In this document: piece after piece, positions 19,609-27,075 of the stretch
Position numbering within the stretch: the first letter of the stretch is position 1
Layout of the letters: the number at the start of each line of letters is the position of its first letter
NCBI RefSeq assembly: GCF_004005865.1
Contig: NZ_SACN01000001.1
Location: 682,001 to 746,000 of the forward strand
Source: Sphingomonas crocodyli
Lineage (GTDB): Bacteria; Pseudomonadota; Alphaproteobacteria; Sphingomonadales; Sphingomonadaceae
DNA length: 64,000 nucleotides
Direction: 5' to 3'
Notes under the pieces: model-generated
Told to the model about the DNA's origin: nothing
Database searches by the model: none
What the model saw: the letters and a program-made list of their open reading frames with translations, nothing else
Made by a program: the position numbers and the translations under genes

Positions 19609-20232
19609 ATGGACGCTGCAGGGAAGAAAGAATCGGCCTCAGAGCCCGGTCGCGGGCCGCGCCGGAAGGACCGAATCAACATCGGGCCGGCTGTTCGCGT
19701 CAGGAGGAAGGAGCTCAAGCTCACGCTCAAGGATTTGGCGGAGCGCTCAGGCCTGTCCGTCGCGTTCATATCTCAAGTTGAGCGCGGGAAGACGGCGCCA
19801 TCGATCATATCGCTTCTACAGATTTCCGAAGCGCTCGGCGTTAATGTGAACTATTTTGTCGAAGCGACGCAGGAAGAGAAGCTGATCCGTCGCGCGCGTG
19901 ATCCAGAATATATCGATGTTGATTCGCCAACGACATATATCCGTCTGAGTAATTCTTTTCCTGAACAGAAGATTGAGCCGTTCATATTCATTCTGCAGCC
20001 AGGATATGTGTCGTCATCTGCGAATATCGGCGAAGGCCATCTCGGCGAAGGCTTCCTATACGTCCTGAACGGACGCATCTCGGGAGAATATCGTGGAGCG
20101 TCTTTCAGTCTCTCGGAAGGGGATAGCATGCACTATCAACTGACGAGCGCTCTCATGCTGAACAATCCAAGTGCCGAAGAAGCGAAATTGCTTTGGGTCG
20201 GCTCGGTCGTTCTGTTCCCGACCAATGGATGA
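19609..20232 (+). CDS. XRE family regulator with C-terminal cupin domain
   Basis: 207 residues: a helix-turn-helix of the XRE type at about 27-80 (VRRKELKLTLKDLAERSGLSVAFISQVERGKTAPSI) and a cupin sensor domain at about 120-205 (GEGFLYVLNGRISGEYRG, LSEGDSMHY). Such regulators often respond to a small molecule and control amino-acid or polyamine catabolism and transport. The gene is divergent from the racemase/receptor/hyuAB series and starts the MFS-cyclophilin operon, so it probably controls both directions through the 14-bp repeats between them. Its stop overlaps the MFS start by 8 nt. Confidence 0.9.
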   Translation: MDAAGKKESASEPGRGPRRKDRINIGPAVRVRRKELKLTLKDLAERSGLSVAFISQVERGKTAPSIISLLQISEALGVNVNYFVEATQEEKLIRRARDPEYIDVDSPTTYIRLSNSFPEQKIEPFIFILQPGYVSSSANIGEGHLGEGFLYVLNGRISGEYRGASFSLSEGDSMHYQLTSALMLNNPSAEEAKLLWVGSVVLFPTNG

Positions 20233-21649
20233 GGCGGTGGTGCGGCATCCGGCGCCAAAACCGGAAAACCCTTCATCCCATCACGCGCTCAACGCCGATC
20301 CGATCCGCAGCGATCCTGTGAGCTATCCATCCGCAGGGCGGGCTTGGTTCGCCGTGGCGATGCTCACTGGGCTCTATATCTTTTCTTATATCGATCGCAC
20401 CGTGCTGACCCTGCTCGTCGGTCCGATCCGGCAAGACCTGCAGATTAGCGACACCGAGGTGAGCTTGCTGCACGGCTTTGCCTTCGCGCTTTTCTACACA
20501 TTTCTCGGATTGCCTTTCGGCCGCCTTACCGACCGCCATCACCGTATCGGTATCGTCTCCATCGGGATTCTCGTGTGGAGCGTGATGACCGCAATTTCGG
20601 GGTTTGCCAGATCCTTTTGGCAGCTTTTCCTTGCGCGCGTCGGTGTCGGCGTAGGTGAAGCAGCGCTGTCGCCTGCGGCTTATTCAATCATCACGGACTA
20701 TTTCGCGCCCGATAAGCGATCGCGAGCTCTCAGCGTTTATGTGCTGGGAAGCTACCTTGGCATGTCGCTCGCATATCTGATCGGCGGCGGGCTCGTCGCG
20801 GTGCTCGAGAGTGCGCCCTTTTGGGACGTGCCGTTGGCCGGTCCGCTCGAGGGCTGGCGCATCGCGTTTCTCGCCGTTGGTCTGCCAGGCCTTATCCTAG
20901 CGCCGTTAATTTGGACCGTCCGTGAGCCTCGCCGGCGAGGAACGCTGCGCCTTGACGGGGCGGCCGTTAAGTCCGTCCCCGTTTCAGAACTCGGCGGCTA
21001 TCTCAGGCTACATTGGAAGACATATTCCGCCCATTTCTTGGGCTTTGGCCTTCTGTGCCTCCTGATCAACGGCATGGCCCTTTGGACACCGACATTTCTG
21101 ATCCGCGTGCACGGATGGAGCGTCGGCGAAGCCGGCGCTGTCTACGGTCTCATGATCGGCATTTTTGGCGGCTTTGGGGTCGTTGCCGGAGGTTGGATCT
21201 CAGATAATCTCCAGAAGCGTGGTTTTCGAGGCGCCTGCTTCATCGTGGCGGCCGTAGGCTCTGCGCTCGCAATCGTTCCCACCGTGCTGATGCCCATCGT
21301 CACCGACAGCCGTCTTATGCTGGGGCTCATGGCGCCGGCGCTGTTCTTCGGCGGCATCCCTTTTGGTCTCGCAGTTTCGGCCCTCCAGCAGATCACCCCG
21401 AACCAAATGCGAGGGCAGGTCTCGGCTATGTATCAGTTCTTCAACAACCTGCTCGGCATCGGTTGCGGCCCGCTGCTGGTCGCGTTGGTGACGGATTACG
21501 TGTTCAAGGATGAAAAGGCCCTTGGTCACTCGATGGCGATCGTGGGCGGTGCTGCCGCAGTGATCGCGACCATCGTTTTGCTCGTCGGCATCCGTCCGTA
21601 TGTTGAGAGCCTTAAGCTCGCTGACCGTTGGAAGCGGGAGGGCGATTGA
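20225..21649 (+). CDS. MFS transporter
   Basis: About 474 residues with twelve hydrophobic segments. N-terminal MFS signature YIDRTVLTLLVGPIRQDLQISDTEVSLLHG and the inter-helix motif GRLTDRHHR are clear; this resembles the sphingomonad spinster-like MFS group that accompanies aromatic or amino-acid catabolic genes. The ATG at 20225 lies inside the end of the regulator gene, so translation is coupled. Inner-membrane transport of the substrate already brought into the periplasm by the receptor is the likely role; direction and substrate cannot be told from sequence. Confidence 0.9.
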   Translation: MDEAVVRHPAPKPENPSSHHALNADPIRSDPVSYPSAGRAWFAVAMLTGLYIFSYIDRTVLTLLVGPIRQDLQISDTEVSLLHGFAFALFYTFLGLPFGRLTDRHHRIGIVSIGILVWSVMTAISGFARSFWQLFLARVGVGVGEAALSPAAYSIITDYFAPDKRSRALSVYVLGSYLGMSLAYLIGGGLVAVLESAPFWDVPLAGPLEGWRIAFLAVGLPGLILAPLIWTVREPRRRGTLRLDGAAVKSVPVSELGGYLRLHWKTYSAHFLGFGLLCLLINGMALWTPTFLIRVHGWSVGEAGAVYGLMIGIFGGFGVVAGGWISDNLQKRGFRGACFIVAAVGSALAIVPTVLMPIVTDSRLMLGLMAPALFFGGIPFGLAVSALQQITPNQMRGQVSAMYQFFNNLLGIGCGPLLVALVTDYVFKDEKALGHSMAIVGGAAAVIATIVLLVGIRPYVESLKLADRWKREGD

Positions 21650-22203
21650 TGTCGATGACCATCGACGAAATCCGCCAGGTTGAAATCGTAACTGCAGTAG
21701 GGTCCATCAGAGTTGCCGTTAATCTCGCCGCAGCGCCCGTCACCGCTGCGAACTTCCTAACCTATGTGGAATCGGGACTTCTCGATGGGACGGAATTCTA
21801 CCGGATCGTGGCGCCCTGCAACCAAGGTGGTCGCGCTGTTCCTATCGATGTCGTTCAGGGTGGCTTTCGGGAAACCGTAAAGGCGCCTTTGCCGCCGATC
21901 ATCCACGAGCCCACGTGGAAGACAGGCCTTCGGCATCGGGACGGTACCATTTCGATGGCGAGATATGCTCCCGGGACAGCGGCTGGCGCATTCTTCATCT
22001 GTGTTGGTGACCAGCCCGTCCTCGATCATGGCGGGCCTCGTAATCCGGATGGTGAAGGCTTCGCAGCTTTCGGTCGCGTCGTGCGAGGCATGGATATCGT
22101 CCGGTCGATCTGGGCGCGCGCAGAGTCGGATGCGTTCATTAGGAAGCCTGTGCCAATATTGTCGGCGGCAGTGGCGGATGACGGAGTGCCGTTCCCAAAT
22201 TAG
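21649..22203 (+). CDS. Cyclophilin-type peptidyl-prolyl cis-trans isomerase
   Basis: 184 residues with the cyclophilin fold: TAVGSIRVAVNLAAAPVTAANFLTYVESGLLDGTEFYRIV at the start, DGTISMARYAPGTAAGAFFICVGDQPVLDHGG in the middle and FAAFGRVVRGMDIV later. The usual FHR arginine motif appears as FYRIV and the FAAFGRV block is intact. No signal peptide, so cytoplasmic. Its start overlaps the MFS stop (TGATG). A proline isomerase co-transcribed with a transporter and facing a prolidase/PutA cluster is unusual and fits a proline-containing substrate; a general folding role cannot be excluded. Confidence 0.9.
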   Translation: MSMTIDEIRQVEIVTAVGSIRVAVNLAAAPVTAANFLTYVESGLLDGTEFYRIVAPCNQGGRAVPIDVVQGGFRETVKAPLPPIIHEPTWKTGLRHRDGTISMARYAPGTAAGAFFICVGDQPVLDHGGPRNPDGEGFAAFGRVVRGMDIVRSIWARAESDAFIRKPVPILSAAVADDGVPFPN

Positions 22204-22236
22204 CCGTATCAATGGTCGCGCTCGCGCAAGCGGAGC

Positions 22237-23820
22237 TCAGACGACTAGGTGCCAAACCCAAGAAAGGCCGCCGAGTATCCAATCTCGAACAGTCGGGAGC
22301 GCGCCGAGCGTCCACAAGGCGAAGGTCGCGCTGCCGGCGAGGCCGGCGCTGAGCGTCGCAAGTGCTGCGATCCAACCAGCATAATCCGCACCGCGCCGGG
22401 CGGACTTCTGGACCCGGCGGGCTACGCTGACACCGATCGCTTTGGTGATCCGCGACAGCAGTGAAAGGAAGAGCTTGCGGCCCGGGATAAGCGCCGGATC
22501 CCAGAAGATCAGCGTGAATAGTGTCACGCCCAAGAAGAACACCGAGCTGACAAAGAGACCTGGATGCTGCGCAACCCACAAAGACAGGTCTACCGCACTG
22601 TCATTTGCATAAGGCAAGCACATGCGCTGGCCTGTTGGCGCATCGGTTCCCGCGACTGGGCAGATGATTGGGCGGATTTGCACAGCCGCCGTCCACAAGG
22701 TCGCGCCGGAGAAGAAAACACCCGCTAGGATCGCATATGCTTGGAGGCCACCCGACCGCCGCCATTCGGCGAGACCTTCCATCGCCTCAACCGACGCGCG
22801 CAGATGCGCGAAGTCGTAGGTCGACAGGTTGGTCTTCTCGTCAAACCCGGTCTCCAACTTTGGCTGGCGGCGGACGCGGGCTAGGGTTGATTGGAACGCA
22901 TCGGCATAAGCGAGGATACCGAGCGCCTTTTTGTAATCGTTAATCCGCCCCTGTCGGCGGAACTGGGCAACAACCCGTGCGAGTCCCCAAAGCGTATCGC
23001 GGCGCCAATCGTGCTCATTGGTATCGACCGACGTTAAGCTGCTCGGCGCCTTTAGCTGGACAAGCGGGAGCAGCTGGTCCGAATGAGGTTCGTGATGATA
23101 ATGGAGGTGGGCAACGTCCTTGACGAAGAAATAGCTTTGCGACGGTAGGATGCGCGCAGTTTCCGCCTCCATGATCCCTTGCTCGACCGCTTGGGCGTAA
23201 ACGTTGCTCTGCAGAAATTGTGGCATGTCGAACCAAAGACGGAATTCGCCTGTCCTGAAGAGCGCGAACGACATCCGGTACGAGCCGACAGTGTGGGTGG
23301 CGATCTTAGCTTGATCGAGGAGGTTAACGAGCCTGTCGGGAACTGACTCGGCCGCGTGCGTCTCATCGTCAAGAACCGCCCGAATATCGTCGAGAAGCTT
23401 GTTGCGGGCGTTCTCATTGTTCTTCTCAGCGTCGTGAGGGATGACAACGAGGAGACCTGCAAGCACGCCCTGTCCATCGGTCGAGGATTTGAGCGTGTCG
23501 CCCCGGAAGTAAGGCGTGATGGCTTGGCCGCTGCATCCGATCAGGAGGAAGTCCTGCTCGATCTCCGGCCGGAAATATTTGAGGATCCGGCGCGTGATGA
23601 TGCTGTCTTGCGCCGCGCGGCGCTGAAGCACCGCAACCACGCGCCGAGCCCCGTCACTGGTTTGGCGATTAAATGACCGGCAGCCGTCGAGGCCGAGTTC
23701 ACGCGATCCAATCAGGCTGAAGGACAGGTGGCCTGAGATAGTCGGCACCCACCCGGCATAAGAATGTGGCATGTGTGCCCAAGGAGGGTCACCGCTCGCC
23801 GGGAAATCGAACATGCTCAC
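22237..23820 (-). CDS. Unrecognised protein with C-terminal membrane segments
   Basis: 527 residues. No family recognised. The N-terminal two thirds is soluble and charged, with aromatic- and His-rich parts (VAHLHYHHEPHSDQLLP at about 245). Three to four hydrophobic segments follow at about 380-400, 425-445 and 490-525, the first pair flanking a Cys-containing loop (PIICPVAGTDAPTGQRMCLPY). The protein is probably anchored in the inner membrane with a cytoplasmic N-terminal domain. It is 23 nt downstream of a small membrane protein gene on the same strand, and the pair is preceded by a 24-nt palindrome. Function unknown. Confidence 0.7.
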   Translation of the reverse strand: MSMFDFPASGDPPWAHMPHSYAGWVPTISGHLSFSLIGSRELGLDGCRSFNRQTSDGARRVVAVLQRRAAQDSIITRRILKYFRPEIEQDFLLIGCSGQAITPYFRGDTLKSSTDGQGVLAGLLVVIPHDAEKNNENARNKLLDDIRAVLDDETHAAESVPDRLVNLLDQAKIATHTVGSYRMSFALFRTGEFRLWFDMPQFLQSNVYAQAVEQGIMEAETARILPSQSYFFVKDVAHLHYHHEPHSDQLLPLVQLKAPSSLTSVDTNEHDWRRDTLWGLARVVAQFRRQGRINDYKKALGILAYADAFQSTLARVRRQPKLETGFDEKTNLSTYDFAHLRASVEAMEGLAEWRRSGGLQAYAILAGVFFSGATLWTAAVQIRPIICPVAGTDAPTGQRMCLPYANDSAVDLSLWVAQHPGLFVSSVFFLGVTLFTLIFWDPALIPGRKLFLSLLSRITKAIGVSVARRVQKSARRGADYAGWIAALATLSAGLAGSATFALWTLGALPTVRDWILGGLSWVWHLVV

Positions 23821-23843
23821 GAGGCGTTACTGTCAGGGCCGGA

Positions 23844-24116
23844 TCAAGCGACCTCTTCGGTTATCGCATGCGTCTCGCGGACCTTGTAGGCACGGCCAGC
23901 GCGATTAAGAATCGCGGCGCCCGCCTGGACCTCAATATTGGGTCCCTTGTCGCCAGCTGCGACGTCGCCATCGATCATGGCGCGCACGCCATAGTCGAGA
24001 CGACGCAGGCGACGGATCTCACCCGGCCCTTCGCGCCAGACGCGCCGCAACACCGCCACGATTAGAACCGCGACGGAGCCCGAGACGACGAAGCCCAAAA
24101 GGTTCAACAGTGCCAT
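23844..24116 (-). CDS. Small membrane protein (90 aa)
   Basis: 90 residues: a single N-terminal membrane helix (LLGFVVSGSVAVLIVAVLRRVW) followed by a basic, charged cytoplasmic tail rich in arginine. It reads in the same direction as, and 23 nt ahead of, the 527-residue membrane protein gene, so the two probably form an operon and may act together. I do not recognise the family. The coding call rests on the helix-plus-positive-inside pattern and operon context. Confidence 0.6.
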   Translation of the reverse strand: MALLNLLGFVVSGSVAVLIVAVLRRVWREGPGEIRRLRRLDYGVRAMIDGDVAAGDKGPNIEVQAGAAILNRAGRAYKVRETHAITEEVA

Positions 24117-24129
24117 CCGTTCCTATCCT

Positions 24130-24153
24130 ACCGATCGTGCGCGCACGATCGGT
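24130..24153. promoter_or_regulatory. 24-nt perfect palindrome
   Basis: ACCGATCGTGCG is followed immediately by its exact reverse complement, giving a 24-nt palindrome with no spacer, 14 nt ahead of the small membrane protein start. A zero-loop palindrome is a better operator than hairpin. It is the only obvious control element for the unknown two-gene unit. Confidence 0.5.
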
Positions 24154-24895
24154 CCTGGCGCGCCGGTCCCCTTAACGGGGACTGAGCAAAAAACAAGTTC
24201 AATCACGCAGAAACCAGACATGCCGTGCCCGGTTCCCGGGCGGCCGAAGACAAGCCGGCCGCACGGGGAAGATAGGCACTGACACCGAGAGTGCTAGAGG
24301 GGCACAATATGTGGCGTGATCGCGATACGCCATACCACATTTAGTATCCCCTTTCTGAAGTGGAGTAGAATCAATGTTGCGAAGCATTGCAACCGAAAAA
24401 TGCATCGAAAATTCTTTTGGTTACTACGAATGCTTGACGAGGCGCCCCTTCACGACCTTCGCGATAAATCGCGCTGATCAAGTTGGACGCTAATCTTATT
24501 AGATCTCTCAGAAGTTAACGCGCTAAAAAAGGTTAGGTCGCGCAGCGATCTCAGGATCGCTCGCCGAAAAATGGAAAACGACTTGCTTGCAAGTACCGCG
24601 CATCCAGAGCGCATTCACCCGAAGCTTTCATCCACATCATGTGCAGCAGTCGATGTTCCGGAGAATGTCCTCAGATCGGCCACCGTATTCGCGTGCAACG
24701 AGCGCCGGCATCCCGATTGCCGTGCACGTTCCCAAACAACCCATCGAGTACGGCGCGCAGTCGAAAGAGGTCGATGGCGACGTTACCTGCGACTGTCGTC
24801 CGCAATATCGATCAACTCTTACAGGTTGGCCGGCAGCCTTTGGTGGCCATATCAGCTATGAAGGCGCAGGAACGGGCGTCTGTTCGCGAGTTCCA
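24154..24895. other. Long intergenic stretch with no convincing gene
   Basis: About 740 nt between the small membrane protein and the M14 peptidase genes. The part from about 24300 to 24560 is notably AT-richer than its surroundings. Several overlapping frames on the plus strand between 24570 and 24917 lack ribosome-binding sites, resemble nothing I know and have low-complexity composition. It may hold promoters or gene debris; I see nothing I can name. Confidence 0.4.
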
Positions 24896-25822
24896 TCAGC
24901 CGTGCTCTAGCGCGTAATCGAGTGCGGCGCAGACGGCAGCAACCTGTGCATCGACACACTCGGATGGCGTGGTACGCGGGCTGTCGGGATAGACTTCGGT
25001 CGTTGTCGTATAGCGCGCTCCAGTGATCGAAGCGCATAAGCCAAGCTTGGCTAGAGAATATTCGATCACACCGGGTGCCACGACCGGTGAACCAATGATC
25101 TCTCCCTGTGCATCAGCCGGCGCAATATGGGTAACACGTTCGACGGCGGCGATGACCGCCTGACTAAACGCCGGCTGGGGGTTTTCGCTGTCGTCGACGA
25201 TGTAGAAACCGTCGGGGATCTCACCCGGCTCATAAGCTTTGCCATCGCGCGCGGCGAGCGCTGGCCGAAACTCGCTCTCATCGCTGTCGGTCGTCTCATG
25301 GAGGTCGACATGGACGAGGAAGGAGCCCCCAGTCGATTGGACGAGCTCCATCAGCGCAACCGCTTCACGCGCCGGTCCGTCGATCCGAAAATTCCGGTTG
25401 GGGTCGATCGCATCATAGTTCCAGCGATGGATCCTCTCATAGGCCCAAGGGCTAACGCAGGGCGCCACCAGCAGATTGATCCGCTCCGCATAAGCGGCAG
25501 CTTCGCGCTCGAGGAAAGCCAGAGCTCCCATCACGCCGCTCGTCTCATAGCCGTGCACGCCCCCCGTAATGAGCGCGGTGGGGAGCGTCGGATCGAAGTG
25601 ACGATTGCGTAGCGCAAGCAGATCATAGGCCTCACCAGCGTAATCGAGCTGGCCATAAGTGACCTTGTCGTAACGGGCGGCGAGCGCGTCGATGCGCGGA
25701 ACAACATCTTGGTCATAGCGGCGCTGGCGGGTTTGGCGCGCGCGCCATTGGTCCCGCTCAGATGCGCCCCAGGGCTGGCCGGCCGTGCCAATGGGATAGG
25801 GGATACTGTCAGTCATAACCAT
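24896..25822 (-). CDS. M14 family zinc carboxypeptidase-like protein
   Basis: 308 residues with the M14 metallocarboxypeptidase pattern: zinc ligands His90 and Glu93 (GGVHGYE), the IDPNRNF substrate-binding block at about 139-145, the third ligand His175 (VDLHE) and the catalytic glutamate at about 276 (TTTTEVYPDS). No signal peptide, so a cytoplasmic enzyme, closer to the MpaA/succinylglutamate desuccinylase side of the clan than to secreted digestive types. It would remove a C-terminal amino acid or an acyl group from a small substrate. Isolated between an unknown operon and a decayed region; a peptide-degradation role fits the flanking catabolic clusters. Confidence 0.85.
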   Translation of the reverse strand: MVMTDSIPYPIGTAGQPWGASERDQWRARQTRQRRYDQDVVPRIDALAARYDKVTYGQLDYAGEAYDLLALRNRHFDPTLPTALITGGVHGYETSGVMGALAFLEREAAAYAERINLLVAPCVSPWAYERIHRWNYDAIDPNRNFRIDGPAREAVALMELVQSTGGSFLVHVDLHETTDSDESEFRPALAARDGKAYEPGEIPDGFYIVDDSENPQPAFSQAVIAAVERVTHIAPADAQGEIIGSPVVAPGVIEYSLAKLGLCASITGARYTTTTEVYPDSPRTTPSECVDAQVAAVCAALDYALEHG

Positions 25823-26156
25823 CTCAACGCTGCGTTGTGGGCTGCCGTGGCAGCTTGTGAGGCTGCTAAGCTACGTCACGCCATACGCACTTTGCTCGAC
25901 GGGCGTTATCACACCATCTGCTCGCATAGGTGCCCGAATGAACCCCTGTCGACCTGATCGATACGTCGACGCGACAAGCCGCGCTTTACGCTGGCCGATA
26001 ACTCGGCAACGCGCCTACCGGTGAATGGTCGCGGGATGTGGCGCGAGACCCGCTAAGCTATCTTGTTAGCCCCCTAGCGACATGCGGAAGAACGACGCAT
26101 GTGGAGTGACGGGCTTAGGGGATGGGCGTTAGCGCTCGGGATGGAGGGCATGTGCA
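25823..26156. other. Intergenic region, no gene seen
   Basis: About 330 nt upstream of the M14 gene. It contains a short hairpin (GCTGCCGTGGCAGC near 25843) and probably the M14 promoter. No frame here has both a start with a ribosome-binding site and a plausible protein. Confidence 0.35.
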
Positions 26157-26324
26157 ATGTCGTACACGCATAATGAGGACAGCCTCAAAGCCAGGCTGGT
26201 GTCGAACCGACATGTAGCGCGCGTGCTGGAGTGGTGGTCCTATTATTCGGCCTTCGTCATTCTTCCCGTAGCGGTGGCCGCATTCTTCGGAGCGGCCTAT
26301 CTGATGTTTCACGACGTCTTATGA
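26157..26324 (+). CDS. Small single-pass membrane protein (55 aa)
   Basis: A 55-codon frame beginning MSYTHNEDSLKARL with one strong hydrophobic helix (about residues 31-50, from SAFVILPVAVAAFFG onward) framed by aromatic residues (WWSYY). GGAGGG lies about 10 nt before the ATG. Charge distribution is natural for a membrane protein. No family recognised. It lies just before an aldehyde dehydrogenase remnant, so it may itself be a survivor of a lost operon. Confidence 0.4.
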   Translation: MSYTHNEDSLKARLVSNRHVARVLEWWSYYSAFVILPVAVAAFFGAAYLMFHDVL

Positions 26325-26369
26325 CGAAGAGTAGGCCACTCAATCTTGGCGTTCGAAGCACCACCGGAA

Positions 26370-26661
26370 GGCCCAACGCGGCAATCCCGCATAGCTCAAG
26401 CAGTGCGATCTATTTGAGCGGCGGGATGCGCGAGGTCGAGCGGTTCCTATCTGCCGAGGGTTCGCACTGCGGCATCGCGAACGTGAATATGGGTACGTTC
26501 GGTGCCGAGATCGGAGGCGCCTTCGGTGGCGAAAGGAGACAGGCGGTGGCCGGGAAAGCGGCACCGATAGCTGGAAGGCCTATATGCGTCGGCAAACAAA
26601 TGCCGTTAATTACAGGCGCGTATTGCCGCTCGCTCAAGGTGTCCGTTTCGATCTCGACTGA
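26370..26661 (+). pseudogene. 3' remnant of an ALDH7-type aldehyde dehydrogenase, frameshifted
   Basis: The plus strand encodes [19 protein letters not shown] and [22 protein letters not shown], then loses the frame; the next frame continues [18 protein letters not shown] and ends [12 protein letters not shown] at a stop at 26661. Together these are the C-terminal end of ALDH7/alpha-aminoadipic semialdehyde dehydrogenase, where the junction normally reads [14 protein letters not shown]. Loss of one A near 26533 in a run of A explains the shift. The preceding 300-400 codons of the enzyme, including its catalytic cysteine, are absent upstream. This is therefore a dead fragment. The identification rests on the conserved motif order, which is distinctive. 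Confidence 0.75.
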
Positions 26662-26789
26662 GTATGCCGAAACATCTCGCTCAATGAGTGTGGCCGGTCG
26701 CTGAAAGTACCGGCCACATCACGCATAAAGGTTCTTCGCCTTCGAGGCTGCGAAGCGAATGGTCAGGGCTGCCAGACCGGTGCCGCGTT

Positions 26790-26910
26790 CACCGTAACAA
26801 CGCCCTCGGCCGCGTGTCTGCGTCTTCGTGTCGAACGCGGATACTCCGACAAAGAGATTGCGAGAGCCCTTGCGATCCGCCCGAACCGTAGGCTTCTATC
26901 TCATCGAGGC
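26790..26910 (+). pseudogene. Degenerate LuxR-type helix-turn-helix fragment
   Basis: A frame here reads LRVERGYSDKEIARALAIRPN, very close to the first half of a LuxR/FixJ DNA-binding domain, after which similarity to the recognition helix is lost and a stop follows. No start or sensor domain is joined to it. It lies between the ALDH7 remnant and an intact MalT-like LuxR gene whose own HTH reads LKEGYQDKVIARNLSLTENTV, so it is not simply a duplicate of that. Probably debris of a lost regulator. Confidence 0.45.
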
Positions 26911-27075
26911 ACACCACCTGTTCGGCGCCCATGATCGCGCCGAGCCCAGGAGTGCAAAGATCCAAACGAGCTTATGTCTCAGCCCGTTGTCGAGCGTTTC
27001 GGCGTCCACTACACTCTCAATCAACCGATCTCTTTCAACAAAAGCCGATCAGCACTCGAAGGTTGAGGCGTAGAT

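Noticed and set aside
24571..24917. Three overlapping plus-strand frames in the 24 kb intergenic region
   Set aside because: No ribosome-binding sites, no recognisable domain and no support from neighbouring genes.
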